Shown here: one piece after another, positions 1 to 8,445 of the stretch | How positions within the stretch are numbered: position 1 is the first letter of the stretch | Layout: each line of letters opens with the position of its first letter | Source: Nocardia mexicana NBRC 108244 | Lineage (GTDB): Bacteria > Actinomycetota > Actinomycetes > Mycobacteriales > Mycobacteriaceae | Direction: 5' to 3' | Assembly: GCF_001613165.1 (NCBI RefSeq) | Contig: NZ_BDBV01000019.1 | Location: 1-64,000 of the forward strand | Length of the DNA: 64,000 nt | The notes under the pieces: generated by a model | What the model was told of the DNA's origin: nothing | Databases searched by the model: none | Seen by the model: only the letters and a program-made list of their open reading frames with translations | Made by a program: the position numbers and the translations under genes

Positions 1-687
1 GTCGTCGCGGTGGCCGCGGGTGCCGTCGTCGCCGCCGGACAGGCCAGCATGCAGTCCGGCGGGCAGGGCCAGACCTCGACCGCCGACTACCAGGCCGACG
101 GGCAGGTGCACGAGATCGCCGCACAGTCGGTGAGTCTCGCCGACCCGACCGCGGCGGGATCGCAGACCTCCTCACAACTGGTCAGCGTCGCGCCGGTGAC
201 CGATATCAGCCAGTTCAGCGACATCCTGCAGCACGGCCAGCAGTTCGCCGAGGATTTGGCCGCGCAGGAAGCCGCCAAGCTGCGGCCGCTGTTCACCAAG
301 TTCGCCTACGGCAACTACACCTCCGGATACGGATTCCGCTGGGGCGCACCGCACAACGGTGTGGACGTCGCGGCGCCGATCGGCACCCCCATCTACGCCG
401 TCGAGGACGGCACGGTGATCGACGCGGGCCCGGCCTCCGGTTTCGGCATGTGGGTGCGCCTGCGCCACGACGACGGCACCGTCACCGTCTACGGCCACGT
501 CGACACCACGACGGTCAACGTCGGCGAGCGCGTCATGGCGGGCGACCAGATCGCCACCGTCGGCAACCGCGGCTTCTCCACCGGCCCGCACTGCCACTTC
601 GAGGTCCACCTCAACGGCACCCAGCCCATCGACCCCCTCCCCTGGCTCGCCTCACGCGGCATCTCCCTGGGCGCCCAGCGCGACTGA
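1..687 (+). CDS. M23 family metallopeptidase (LytM-like), 5' end outside window
   Basis: The frame is open to the left edge of the window, so the true start is missing. The first visible residues are hydrophobic (V/A-rich) and look like the end of a signal peptide or membrane anchor. The C-terminal half is a LytM/M23 endopeptidase domain. The zinc ligands are visible as HNGVD and the HCHFEVH motif, with GHVD between them and the usual GTPIYAVEDG strand. The family cleaves peptide cross-links in peptidoglycan outside the membrane. The linker before the domain is Gln/Ala/Ser-rich. The position beside uvrD1 matches the mycobacterial Rv0950c locus. Function is firm at family level; the exact bond cleaved is not known. 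Confidence 0.9.
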   Translation, partial: VVAVAAGAVVAAGQASMQSGGQGQTSTADYQADGQVHEIAAQSVSLADPTAAGSQTSSQLVSVAPVTDISQFSDILQHGQQFAEDLAAQEAAKLRPLFTKFAYGNYTSGYGFRWGAPHNGVDVAAPIGTPIYAVEDGTVIDAGPASGFGMWVRLRHDDGTVTVYGHVDTTTVNVGERVMAGDQIATVGNRGFSTGPHCHFEVHLNGTQPIDPLPWLASRGISLGAQRD

Positions 688-689
688 GG

Positions 690-772
690 TCCCGGCGAAA
701 AGCGTGCCGCGCGCCGGGGCATTCGGGCGTGCCGTCCGCCCGTCATTTCCGGCATGCTTTTGGCCGGAATCA
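690..772. repeat. Interspersed inverted repeat, family 1 copy A
   Basis: The left arm begins TCCCGGCGAAAAGCGTGCC. The right arm ends with ATTTCCGGCATGCTTTTGGC followed by CGGAAT. The arms are imperfect inverted complements of about 22 bases. The element lies between the convergent ends of the M23 peptidase and uvrD1. Related elements occur at 5563-5631 and 22024-22102. It may serve as a bidirectional terminator, but there is no T tract, and the sequence conservation between copies suggests a repeat family. Confidence 0.6.
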
Positions 773-822
773 AGTATCTCTACGCGCGCGGACCATCATC
801 ATCCGGTCCGCGCTGAGACCTT

Positions 823-3366
823 CTACAGCTTGACCAGGGTGCGGCTGTATTGGGGGATGAGGCGGATTTTGCCTGCGGTGCCGAAGTCGATGGTTACCGT
901 GGCCAGGGCGCCGAAGCCCTCGGCGGCTACGACGCGGCCCAGGCCGTATTTGTCGTCGCTGACTCGGTCGCCTACGGCGAGTACCAGGTTCGTGTTGTTG
1001 CGTTTGCCGGAGCCGCCGGGGGCGGGGCGGCGGGGGCCGCGGTCGCGCAGGCCGGGGCGCTGGTCGGACCAGCCGTCGCCGCGCGTCCAGTCGCGTTCCA
1101 GGCCCTCGTCGTCGCCGCGGCGGCGGAAGCCCCGGGTCGTCGCGGTGGCCGCGGGCTCGAGCCGCTGCCAATCGACCAGGTGCGGCGGAATCTCCTGCAG
1201 GAAGCGCGATTCCGGGTTCGACACCGGCTGCCCCCAGCCGGAACGCACCACCGCGCGGGTGAGATACAGGCGGCGGCGCGCGCGGGTGAGGCCGACGTAG
1301 GCGAGGCGCCGCTCCTCCGCCAGTTCGGTCGGATCGCCCAGCGCCCGCATGTGCGGGAATTGGCCGTCCTCCCATCCGGTCACGAAGACCACCGGGAATT
1401 CCAGGCCCTTCGCGGTGTGCAGGGTCATCATCGTGACCACGCCGGTGCCCTCGTCGGGGATCTGGTCGGTGTCGGCGACCAGCGATACCCGCTCCAGGAA
1501 TGCCGCCAGCGAGCCCGGCTCCGGCTCGCCCTCCGCGGCCTCGGGCACCAGGCCCTCCTCCCGGGCGGCCTCCACGTTGTTGCGGGCCTCGGAGCTGAAT
1601 TCGCGGGCGACGCTGACCAATTCGTTGAGATTGTCCAGGCGGGCACCGTCCTGGGGGTCGTCGGAGGCCTCCAGTTCGGCGCGGTAGCCGGTGCGGTCCA
1701 GCACCGCCTCGACGACATTGCCGACATCCGGGAAGTCCAGGTCCTCGACGGTGCCGGCGGCGCGGATCTCGTCCAGCAGATCCATGAAGCCCGAGATGGC
1801 CCGCTGCGCACGGGTATTCAGCAGCGCCACCTTGCCCGCGGCGGCATCGCGCAGCGCCGCGGCGAAACCGATGCCGCGCTGTTCGGCGTGCACGGCCACG
1901 CAGGCCTCGGCCCGGTCCCCGATGCCGCGACGCGGGGTGTTGAGGATGCGGCGCATACTCACCGCATCGTCCGGATTCTCCAGTACGCGCAGGTAGGCGA
2001 CGATGTCGCGCACCTCCTTGCGCTCGTAGAACCGGACGCCGCCGACCACCTTGTAGGGCAGCCCCATCCGGATGAAGATCTCCTCCAGCGCACGGGAGTT
2101 GTTGTTGGTGCGGTAGAACACCGCGACGTCGCCGTAGTTGTAATCGCCCTGGTCGACCAGGCGGTCGATCTCGCGGGCCACGAACGAGGCCTCGTCGTGC
2201 TCGTTGTCGGCGACGTAGCCGACGATCAGGTCGCCGTCGCCCGAGTCGGTCCACAGCTTCTTCTCGCGGCGGCCCTCGTTCTTGGAGATCAGTGAGTTGG
2301 CCGCGGACAGGATGTGCTGGGTGGAGCGGTAGTTCTGTTCCAGCAGAATGGTTTCCGCGTCGGGGAAATCGCGCTCGAACTCCTCGATATTGCGGATGGT
2401 GGCGCCGCGGAAGGCGTAGATGGACTGATCGGCGTCGCCGACCACGCACAGTTCGCTGGGCGGGACGGCGTCTTCGCGCCGCACCGGGGTGAACTCGGGA
2501 TCGGCCGCCGTGGCCCCGGCGTCGGCGTCGTCCAGTTCGGCCGCGGAATGATGCCCCACCAGCTCGCGCACCAGCACGTACTGCGCGTGGTTGGTGTCCT
2601 GGTACTCGTCGACCAGCACGTGCCGGAAGCGGCGACGGTAGTACTCGGCGACCTGCGGGTGATGCTGCAGCAACGCCACCGTCTCGCCGATCAGGTCGTC
2701 GAAGTCCAGGGCGTTGGCCGCGCGCAGCCGCCGCTGGTACTGGGTGTAGACATCGGCCACGATGCCGGGCAGCTCGCTCTCGTCGGATTCCGCGTCGGCC
2801 GAGGCGGTTTCGGGATCGGTGAGCTCGTTCTTGAGGTTCGAGATGGCGGTGGCCAGCAGGCGCGGCGAATACTTCTTGGGGTCCAGATTCAGGTCGCGGC
2901 CGATCATGGCCAGCAGGCGGCGTGAGTCGTCGGCGTCGTAGATGGAGAAGTTGGAGTTCAGGCCCGGCACCAGGGCGGCCTGGGTGCGCAGGATGCGCAC
3001 GCAGCTGGCGTGGAAGGTGGAGACCCACATGGTGGTGGCGCGCGGGCCGACCAGGCCGATCACGCGCTCCCGCATCTCGGCCGCGGCCTTGTTGGTGAAG
3101 GTGATGGCCAGGATCTGGCCGGGTGTCGCGCCGCGAGCGCCCAGCAGATAGGCGATGCGGCGGGTGAGCACGGCCGTCTTGCCCGAGCCCGCGCCGGCGA
3201 CGATCAGCAGCGGGGAGCCGGTGTGCACGACCGCCGCCCGCTGCTGCGGATTCAGCCCCTCCAGTAGGCGTTCGGCCCGCTCCGCCGACTGCTTGTCCCC
3301 CTGGGTCCGCTCCGAACCGGCTGGTCCCGAATCCGAGCGCGTCTCTTCCGCCACCGTCGTCTCCAT
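823..3366 (-). CDS. uvrD1: ATP-dependent DNA helicase UvrD1/PcrA
   Basis: This is a superfamily 1A 3'-5' DNA helicase of 847 residues, the usual length. Visible motifs in order are Walker A GAGSGKT (residues 58-64), Walker B/II DEYQDT, motif III GDADQSIYAFRG, motif IV NYRS, motif V TLHTAKGLEFPVVF and motif VI YVGLTRAR. An acidic insertion of about 40 residues sits just before motif III. The C terminus carries the Tudor-like module (AVGDRVSDDKYGLGRV) that in this family contacts RNA polymerase. It acts in nucleotide excision repair and in backing up stalled polymerase. The neighbours (M23 peptidase, chorismate mutase, pgi) match the Rv0946c-Rv0950c region of Mycobacterium tuberculosis, hence the uvrD1 name rather than uvrD2. 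Confidence 0.96.
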   Translation of the reverse strand: METTVAEETRSDSGPAGSERTQGDKQSAERAERLLEGLNPQQRAAVVHTGSPLLIVAGAGSGKTAVLTRRIAYLLGARGATPGQILAITFTNKAAAEMRERVIGLVGPRATTMWVSTFHASCVRILRTQAALVPGLNSNFSIYDADDSRRLLAMIGRDLNLDPKKYSPRLLATAISNLKNELTDPETASADAESDESELPGIVADVYTQYQRRLRAANALDFDDLIGETVALLQHHPQVAEYYRRRFRHVLVDEYQDTNHAQYVLVRELVGHHSAAELDDADAGATAADPEFTPVRREDAVPPSELCVVGDADQSIYAFRGATIRNIEEFERDFPDAETILLEQNYRSTQHILSAANSLISKNEGRREKKLWTDSGDGDLIVGYVADNEHDEASFVAREIDRLVDQGDYNYGDVAVFYRTNNNSRALEEIFIRMGLPYKVVGGVRFYERKEVRDIVAYLRVLENPDDAVSMRRILNTPRRGIGDRAEACVAVHAEQRGIGFAAALRDAAAGKVALLNTRAQRAISGFMDLLDEIRAAGTVEDLDFPDVGNVVEAVLDRTGYRAELEASDDPQDGARLDNLNELVSVAREFSSEARNNVEAAREEGLVPEAAEGEPEPGSLAAFLERVSLVADTDQIPDEGTGVVTMMTLHTAKGLEFPVVFVTGWEDGQFPHMRALGDPTELAEERRLAYVGLTRARRRLYLTRAVVRSGWGQPVSNPESRFLQEIPPHLVDWQRLEPAATATTRGFRRRGDDEGLERDWTRGDGWSDQRPGLRDRGPRRPAPGGSGKRNNTNLVLAVGDRVSDDKYGLGRVVAAEGFGALATVTIDFGTAGKIRLIPQYSRTLVKL

Positions 3367-3670
3367 CGTCCATCCACGCTACCGGCGGGCACCGACATCC
3401 TGTAGTCCGGCGGCGTTCTGACCCCTCCTGGGAACAAGAACCGTTTGGCTCACCTTCGGGCCCGTGGCAGACTGGCCACATGACCTGCGCGCTCGCGACC
3501 TCTGCTGCTCGGCTGATCACTGGCTATTGTGGTCACCGACCTCGCATCTGAGCGCGAATACTCGACGGGGGACAATGAAAGACCCACCGGGTCTGTTTCA
3601 TGGTGAAAGAACCGACGGTAACGGGGTGGGGCCGCCTGCCGATCCTGGTTCTGACACGAGGAGAGAAAGT
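3367..3670. promoter_or_regulatory. Divergent intergenic region uvrD1 / chorismate mutase with 5'-UTR hairpin
   Basis: These 304 bases separate two divergent genes and must hold both promoters; no convincing -35/-10 pair could be picked by eye. At 3575-3601 there is a hairpin with arms ATGAAAGACCC and GGGTCTGTTTCAT, pairing except for a two-base bulge. It lies in the probable leader of the chorismate mutase gene. A GAGGAGAG ribosome site stands just before the ATG at 3671. No SOS box was recognised for uvrD1. Confidence 0.45.
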
Positions 3671-3964
3671 ATGAGCACCTCTACGACCGAGACCGGGTCC
3701 GACGCTGCGCTGCCCAGCAGCGAGGCGGAGATCGACAAGCTCCGCAAGGAGATCGATCGGCTCGACGCCGAAATTCTCGCCGCGATCAAGCGCCGCACCG
3801 AGGTCTCGAGAATCATCGGTCGCACCCGGATGGCGAACGGCGGCCCGCGCCTGGTTCACTCCCGCGAGATGAAGGTGCTGGAGCGGTTCAGCGAACTGGG
3901 CCAGGAGGGTCATACCCTCGCCATGCTGCTGCTGCGCCTCGGCCGCGGCCGCCTCGGTCACTGA
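3671..3964 (+). CDS. Chorismate mutase, AroQ-delta (intracellular, Rv0948c-like)
   Basis: The enzyme converts chorismate to prephenate for Phe and Tyr synthesis. The 97-residue all-helical protein has the AroQ pattern: IDKLRKEIDRLDAEILAAIK, then RRTEVSRIIGRTRM (first-helix Arg and active-site region) and a C-terminal helix ending LLRLGRGRLGH. Short AroQ-delta enzymes of actinobacteria are weak alone and are activated by binding DAHP synthase through this C-terminal stretch. The frame is open upstream to 3464, but the ATG at 3671 has a strong GAGGAGAG site and gives the normal family length. A factor-independent terminator follows at 4010. Confidence 0.93.
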   Translation: MSTSTTETGSDAALPSSEAEIDKLRKEIDRLDAEILAAIKRRTEVSRIIGRTRMANGGPRLVHSREMKVLERFSELGQEGHTLAMLLLRLGRGRLGH

Positions 3965-4009
3965 CCGGGCCTCAGACCACGCGGCGTTCGATGAGCACCG
4001 CGCCCCCAG

Positions 4010-4046
4010 GCCGCCCCGGGTGACGTCACCCCGGGGCGGCTTTTCC
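4010..4046. terminator. Bidirectional intrinsic terminator
   Basis: The stem is GCCGCCCCGGG (4010-4020) with CCCGGGGCGGC (4030-4040). The loop contains the palindrome TGACGTCA, which extends the pairing, and TTTT follows on the plus strand. It stands between the convergent stops of chorismate mutase (3964) and the aldehyde dehydrogenase (4051) and probably serves both. Confidence 0.85.
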
Positions 4047-4050
4047 TGTT

Positions 4051-5502
4051 CTACGGCAGCGCGATGTACTTGGTGGACAGGTATTCGTCGATGCCCTCGA
4101 ACCCGCCCTCGCGGCCGAAGCCGGAGGCCTTGACGCCGCCGAAGGGGGCGGCGGGGTCGGAGATGACGCCGCGATTGATGCCGACCATGCCGGATTCCAG
4201 CCCCTCCGCGATGCGCAGCGCACGGTCCAGATTCTGCGTGTAGGCGTAGGCGACCAGGCCGAATTCGGTGTCGTTGGCCGCGGCCAGGCCCTCCTCCTCG
4301 GTATCGAAGCCGATGATCGGGGCGACCGGGCCGAACACCTCCTCGCGCAGGATGCGGGCATCGGCGGGGACGTCGGACAGGATCGTCGCCGGGTAGTAGT
4401 AGCCCGGGCCGCCGGGCGCCTTGCCGCCGATGCGGACCTGGGCGCCCTTGGCGACCGCGTCGTCGACGAGTTCGGTGACGGTGTCGAGCTGGTCCTGGTT
4501 GATCAGCGGACCCAGCGTGGTCGCCGGATCGCTGCCGGGGCCGAGCCGCACCTCGGCCATGGCCGCGGCGAACTTGTCGGTGAATTCCGCGCGCACGGAG
4601 TTGTGCACGTGGAAGCGGTTGGCGGCGGTGCAGGCCTCGCCGCCGTTGCGCAGCTTGGCCAGCATGGCGCCGGTGACCGCGGCGTCGACATCGGCGTCGT
4701 CGAACACCACGAACGGGGCGTTGCCGCCCAGCTCCATCGAGGTGCGCAGCAGTCCGTGCGCGGACTTCTCGACCAGGGTCTTGCCGACCTCGGTGGAGCC
4801 GGTGAAGGTGAGCTTGCGCAGGCGCGGATCGTTGAGCAGGGGTTCGGTGACCGCGCCGGAGCGGCGGCTGGTGATCACCGACAGCACCCCGTCGGGCAGG
4901 CCCGCATCGGCGCACAGCCGGGCCAGCAGCAGCATGGTCAGCGGGGTCGCCGACGCGGGTTTCACGATCATGGTGCAGCCCGCCGCCAGTGCCGGGCCGA
5001 TCTTGCGGGTGCCCATGGCGAGGGGGAAGTTCCACGGCGTGATCGCCAGGCACGGGCCGACCGGCTGCTTGTGCACCACGATCCGGCCGGTGCCGGTCGG
5101 CGCGGTCTGATAGCGGCCGTGGATGCGGGCGGCCTCCTCGGAGAACCAGCGGAAGAATTCGGCGCCGTAGCGGACCTCGTTGCGGCTCTCCTGCAGCGCC
5201 TTGCCCATTTCCAGGGTCATCAGCAGCGCCAGGTCCTCGGTGCGTTCGACGATGCGGTCGTAGACCGCGCGCAGGATCTCCGCCCGGTCGCGCGCGGTGG
5301 TCGCGGCCCACTCGTCCTGCACCGCGGCCGCGGCGTCCAGCGCCCGCATCGCGTCGTCGGGGGTGGCGTCGGCGACGTGCGCGACGGGCTCGCCGGTGGC
5401 CGGGTTCTCCACCGGGAACGTCGCGCCGCCGGTGGCATCCACCGGCCCGCCGATCCAGAGCTGTGTGGGTACGGACTCGAGGAGTTCACGTTCGGACACC
5501 AT
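4051..5502 (-). CDS. NAD(P)-dependent aldehyde dehydrogenase, succinate-semialdehyde type
   Basis: This is a 483-residue member of the ALDH superfamily that oxidises an aldehyde to the acid with NAD(P). The general-base Glu lies in ELGGNAP (about residue 256) and the catalytic Cys in GGEACTAANR (about residue 290). NFPLAMGTRKIGPALAAGC and FTGSTEVGK are cofactor-site motifs. The family pattern (LEMGKALQESRNEV, FGREGGFEGIDEYLSTKYI) is that of succinate-semialdehyde dehydrogenases of the GabD type, which feed the 4-aminobutyrate shunt into succinate. No gabT-like gene is nearby, so the physiological substrate is not proven. The gene separates chorismate mutase from pgi, which are close together in mycobacteria, so it is an insertion relative to that order. 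Confidence 0.9.
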   Translation of the reverse strand: MVSERELLESVPTQLWIGGPVDATGGATFPVENPATGEPVAHVADATPDDAMRALDAAAAVQDEWAATTARDRAEILRAVYDRIVERTEDLALLMTLEMGKALQESRNEVRYGAEFFRWFSEEAARIHGRYQTAPTGTGRIVVHKQPVGPCLAITPWNFPLAMGTRKIGPALAAGCTMIVKPASATPLTMLLLARLCADAGLPDGVLSVITSRRSGAVTEPLLNDPRLRKLTFTGSTEVGKTLVEKSAHGLLRTSMELGGNAPFVVFDDADVDAAVTGAMLAKLRNGGEACTAANRFHVHNSVRAEFTDKFAAAMAEVRLGPGSDPATTLGPLINQDQLDTVTELVDDAVAKGAQVRIGGKAPGGPGYYYPATILSDVPADARILREEVFGPVAPIIGFDTEEEGLAAANDTEFGLVAYAYTQNLDRALRIAEGLESGMVGINRGVISDPAAPFGGVKASGFGREGGFEGIDEYLSTKYIALP

Positions 5503-5562
5503 GTGCCCAGCCTATGCCTGGTGCGGCGGTACAGTCCGCCGTGCCGGTGGTGCACACGTCCC

Positions 5563-5631
5563 CCGTCATACCGGCACGCTTTCGGCCGGGATCTGCGGTG
5601 GCACCCGGCCAAAAGCACGCCGGGGTGACGG
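5563..5631. repeat. Interspersed inverted repeat, family 1 copy B
   Basis: The left arm is CCGTCATACCGGCACGCTTT continuing CGGCCGGG. The right arm is CCCGGCCAAAAGCACGCCGG continuing GGTGACGG. The 28-base arms differ at a few positions and enclose a loop of about 13 bases. The element lies upstream of both the aldehyde dehydrogenase and pgi, which are divergent, so a terminator role is unlikely here. Confidence 0.7.
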
Positions 5632-5660
5632 ATGACGGCGTCGAGGCAGGGACGTCAGCG

Positions 5661-5769
5661 ACAGTTACCTGCACGTCGAGGGCGGGGTGGGTAATCTCGG
5701 CCCACCGATGCAGCCAGCGACATCACGAACAGTTACCTGCGCGCCGAGGGCGGGGTGGGTAATCTCGGC
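5661..5769 (+). repeat. 41-bp direct repeat upstream of pgi (two copies, period 68)
   Basis: Copy 1 is 5661-5701 and copy 2 is 5729-5769. Both start ACAGTTACCTGC and end GGGTGGGTAATCTCGGC, and they differ at only two positions. Copy 2 runs up to the probable GTG start of pgi at 5773. The repeat could be a duplicated regulatory or leader element. Confidence 0.8.
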
Positions 5770-5772
5770 GGC

Positions 5773-7410
5773 GTGAGCAGCGACATCACCGCGACGGCGG
5801 CCTGGCGGAAACTGCACGATCATCACGCGGCGGTCGCGGGGCGGCACCTGCGGGAGTTCTTCGCCGACGATCCCGAGCGCGGGCGCGACCTGACGATCCA
5901 GGTCGCGGATCTGCGGATCGACTACAGCAAGCACCGCGTGACGCGCGAAACCCTGGATCTGCTGGTCGAATTGGCCGAGGCCGCCGGGGTTGCGCAGCAC
6001 CGCGACGCCATGTTCCGCGGCGACCACATCAACACCTCCGAGGACCGCGCCGTCGGGCACGTCGCGCTGCGGCTCCCGAAGGGCGATTCGATGACCATCG
6101 ACGGCGCCGACGCCGGGGCCGAGGTGCACGAGGTGCTGCGCCGCATGGGTGAGTTCACCGACGCGGTGCGTTCCGGACAGTGGCGCGGCGCCACGGGCGA
6201 GCGCATCGAAACGGTGGTGAACATCGGCATCGGCGGCTCCGATCTCGGGCCCGTCATGGTGCACCTGGCACTGCGGCATTACGCCGATGCCGGGATCTCG
6301 GCGCGGTTCGTCTCCAACATCGACCCGGCGGATCTGACCGCGAAACTCGCCGGGCTGAACCCGGCGACCACGCTGTTCGTCGTTGCGTCCAAGACGTTTT
6401 CGACGCTGGAGACGCTGACCAACGCCACCGCGGCGCGGCGCTGGCTGGTCGCGGCGCTGGGCGAGGACGCGGTCGCCAAGCATTTCGTGGCGGTGTCCAC
6501 CAACGCCGAGCGGGTGGCGGCGTTCGGCATCGACACCGCGAACATGTTCGGTTTCTGGGACTGGGTCGGCGGGCGCTACTCGGTCGACTCAGCGATCGGG
6601 CTGTCGGTGATGGCGACGGTCGGCAAGGAGCGCTTCGCCGAGTTCCTGGCCGGGATGCACAGCGTGGACGAGCATTTCCGGTCCGCTCCCCTGGCGCGGA
6701 ACGCGCCGGTGCTGCTGGGGCTGCTCGGGGTGTGGTACTCGAACTTCTTCGGCGCGGAATCGCGTGCGGTGCTGCCGTATTCGAACGACCTGGCTCGCTT
6801 CCCGGCCTATCTGCAGCAGCTGACGATGGAGTCCAACGGCAAGTCGGTGCGCGCGGACGGCAGTCCGGTCGGCGCGTCCACCGGGGAGATCTTCTGGGGC
6901 GAGCCGGGCACCAACGGACAGCACGCGTTCTACCAGCTGTTACATCAGGGCACCCGGTTGATTCCCGCCGATTTCATCGGGTTCGCCCAGCCCACCGACG
7001 ATCTGCCGACCCGCGACGGCACCGGCAGCATGCACGACATTCTGATGAGCAATCTGTTCGCGCAGACCAAGGTGCTCGCCTTCGGCAAGTCCGCCGAGGA
7101 GATCGCCGCCGAGGGCACCGACCCGAAACTGGTGCCGCACAAGGTGATGCCGGGCAATCGGCCCAGTACGGCTATCCTCGCGCCGCGACTGACGCCGTCG
7201 GTGGTGGGGCAGCTGATCGCGCTGTACGAGCACCAGGTGTTCGTCGAGGGTGCGATCTGGGGCATCGACAGCTTCGACCAGTGGGGCGTGGAGCTGGGCA
7301 AGCAGCAGGCTCTGGAGCTGGAGCCGCTGCTGACCTCGACGGAAGATCCTGCGCCGCAATCGGATTCGTCGACCGACGCGCTGATCCGCTGGTACCGCGA
7401 GCGCCGGTAG
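5773..7410 (+). CDS. pgi: Glucose-6-phosphate isomerase
   Basis: The enzyme interconverts glucose 6-phosphate and fructose 6-phosphate in glycolysis and gluconeogenesis. The 545 residues match full-length bacterial Pgi. Diagnostic stretches are [14 protein letters not shown] (sugar-phosphate site), [20 protein letters not shown] (PGI signature 1 region with the catalytic Glu), HQGT, and [10 protein letters not shown] with the catalytic Lys (signature 2). The GTG at 5773 gives the normal N terminus [13 protein letters not shown]. An in-frame GTG at 5755 lies inside the 41-bp repeat and is less likely. It is the last gene of the block that matches the uvrD1 region of mycobacteria. Confidence 0.95.
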   Translation: MSSDITATAAWRKLHDHHAAVAGRHLREFFADDPERGRDLTIQVADLRIDYSKHRVTRETLDLLVELAEAAGVAQHRDAMFRGDHINTSEDRAVGHVALRLPKGDSMTIDGADAGAEVHEVLRRMGEFTDAVRSGQWRGATGERIETVVNIGIGGSDLGPVMVHLALRHYADAGISARFVSNIDPADLTAKLAGLNPATTLFVVASKTFSTLETLTNATAARRWLVAALGEDAVAKHFVAVSTNAERVAAFGIDTANMFGFWDWVGGRYSVDSAIGLSVMATVGKERFAEFLAGMHSVDEHFRSAPLARNAPVLLGLLGVWYSNFFGAESRAVLPYSNDLARFPAYLQQLTMESNGKSVRADGSPVGASTGEIFWGEPGTNGQHAFYQLLHQGTRLIPADFIGFAQPTDDLPTRDGTGSMHDILMSNLFAQTKVLAFGKSAEEIAAEGTDPKLVPHKVMPGNRPSTAILAPRLTPSVVGQLIALYEHQVFVEGAIWGIDSFDQWGVELGKQQALELEPLLTSTEDPAPQSDSSTDALIRWYRERR

Positions 7411-7490
7411 TCCCGGAATTGGGGGCATGCCCGGGCGGCCGTTGAGCGGTACAACGGTGTCTGGGGGAGGAATTCGCATCGGGAGGGATC

Positions 7491-8336
7491 ATGTCCATAC
7501 TCTTTCGCGCTGCCCGGCCGGAACCCACGTCGCTCGCCGACCTCGGGCCGCTGCAGAATCTGCCCGGCACCTGGATGGGGACCGGCTTCAGCCTGGCCGA
7601 ACTACCGGATCACGAGGGTGGTACGCCGTTTACGGTGAAGCTCAACGCGACTCACGAGACGCTGACCTTCACCGCGATCGGCGCGCCGATCCTGAACCGC
7701 GGAAATGTACAGGACGACATCGTCTTTCGCGGTGTGCACTACCTGCAGCAGATATCCGACGCGCGCACCAGCGAGTCGTTGCACGTGGAAACCGGCATGT
7801 GGCTGTTCGTGCCGCCCACGTCGGTTCCACCGGCGGGACCGACCGTCGTGCGGATGGGCAATATCCCGCACGGCGATTCGTTCATGGCGCAGGGCGCACC
7901 GGTCGCGGATGTGCCCGGCGCACCGGAGATTCCGCCACTGGATTCCACCCCCGGCGGCGCCACCTTCGGTGACGGGTACTTCCCGCCGCCCGGAACCCAG
8001 CTGCCGCCGGGTCTTCCCGACGAGGCGCTGCGCAACCCGGCCGTCCTGCTCCGCGAGGTACTCAAGGAACAGAACGTCCTGCACACCACGACGCTGGACG
8101 TGCAGACCGGCACCGACGACATCCGCAACATCGGCTTCGTCACCGCCAATGCGAACGCCACCACGCTGCGCGCCACCCTGTGGATCGAAACGCTGGCCCG
8201 GCCCGACGGCACCGAAACCATGCAGCTGCAGTACAGCCAGCACTCGATCCTGCGCTTCCCCGCGGGCCCGCAACCGGACCCGGCCAAGCCGATCGACTGG
8301 CCACACATCCAAGTCGCGACCCTGGTCAAGCAGTAG
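7491..8336 (+). CDS. Nitrobindin/heme-binding-like beta-barrel protein
   Basis: The protein has 281 residues, no signal peptide and no membrane segment. Near the N terminus GTWMGTGF (26-33) resembles the GxWxGxG motif of nitrobindin-type heme-binding barrels and FABP-like proteins. The rest is rich in beta-strand patterns (FVTANANATTLRATLWIE, MQLQYSQHSILRF). The barrel is much longer than a 160-residue nitrobindin because of a Pro-rich insertion around residues 150-185. A GGGAGGGATC ribosome site precedes the ATG. The assignment is by motif and fold pattern only; heme binding is not shown by a recognisable ligand. No operon partner is evident. Confidence 0.5.
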   Translation: MSILFRAARPEPTSLADLGPLQNLPGTWMGTGFSLAELPDHEGGTPFTVKLNATHETLTFTAIGAPILNRGNVQDDIVFRGVHYLQQISDARTSESLHVETGMWLFVPPTSVPPAGPTVVRMGNIPHGDSFMAQGAPVADVPGAPEIPPLDSTPGGATFGDGYFPPPGTQLPPGLPDEALRNPAVLLREVLKEQNVLHTTTLDVQTGTDDIRNIGFVTANANATTLRATLWIETLARPDGTETMQLQYSQHSILRFPAGPQPDPAKPIDWPHIQVATLVKQ

Positions 8337-8347
8337 CGGGTCGAAGT

Positions 8348-8439
8348 CCCGCCGTTCACGCACCCCGTGCGTATTCCCGCACCGCGTACAAACGCTTGCA
8401 GGGGGTGCGTGAACATGCGCGGGGTGCGCGAACGGCGGG
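8348..8439. repeat. Interspersed inverted repeat, family 2 copy A
   Basis: The left arm starts CCCGCCGTTCACGCACCCC and contains TTCCCGCACC. The right arm is its imperfect inverted complement and ends GGTGCGCGAACGGCGGG. The arms are about 36 bases with about six mismatches, centred on GCGTACAAACGC. It sits between convergent genes. Related copies are at 40215-40300 and 45488-45554. Confidence 0.75.
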
Positions 8440-8445
8440 CCGGGG

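Noticed and set aside
770..3520. 916-codon alternative frame over uvrD1
   Set aside because: Same strand but a shifted frame with Arg/Pro/Gly-rich translation; the helicase motifs are all in the 823-3366 frame.
3480..3551. 23-residue leader peptide before chorismate mutase
   Set aside because: It has only one Tyr, no run of aromatic codons, and no ribosome site or attenuator adjacent, so leader-peptide control is not supported.
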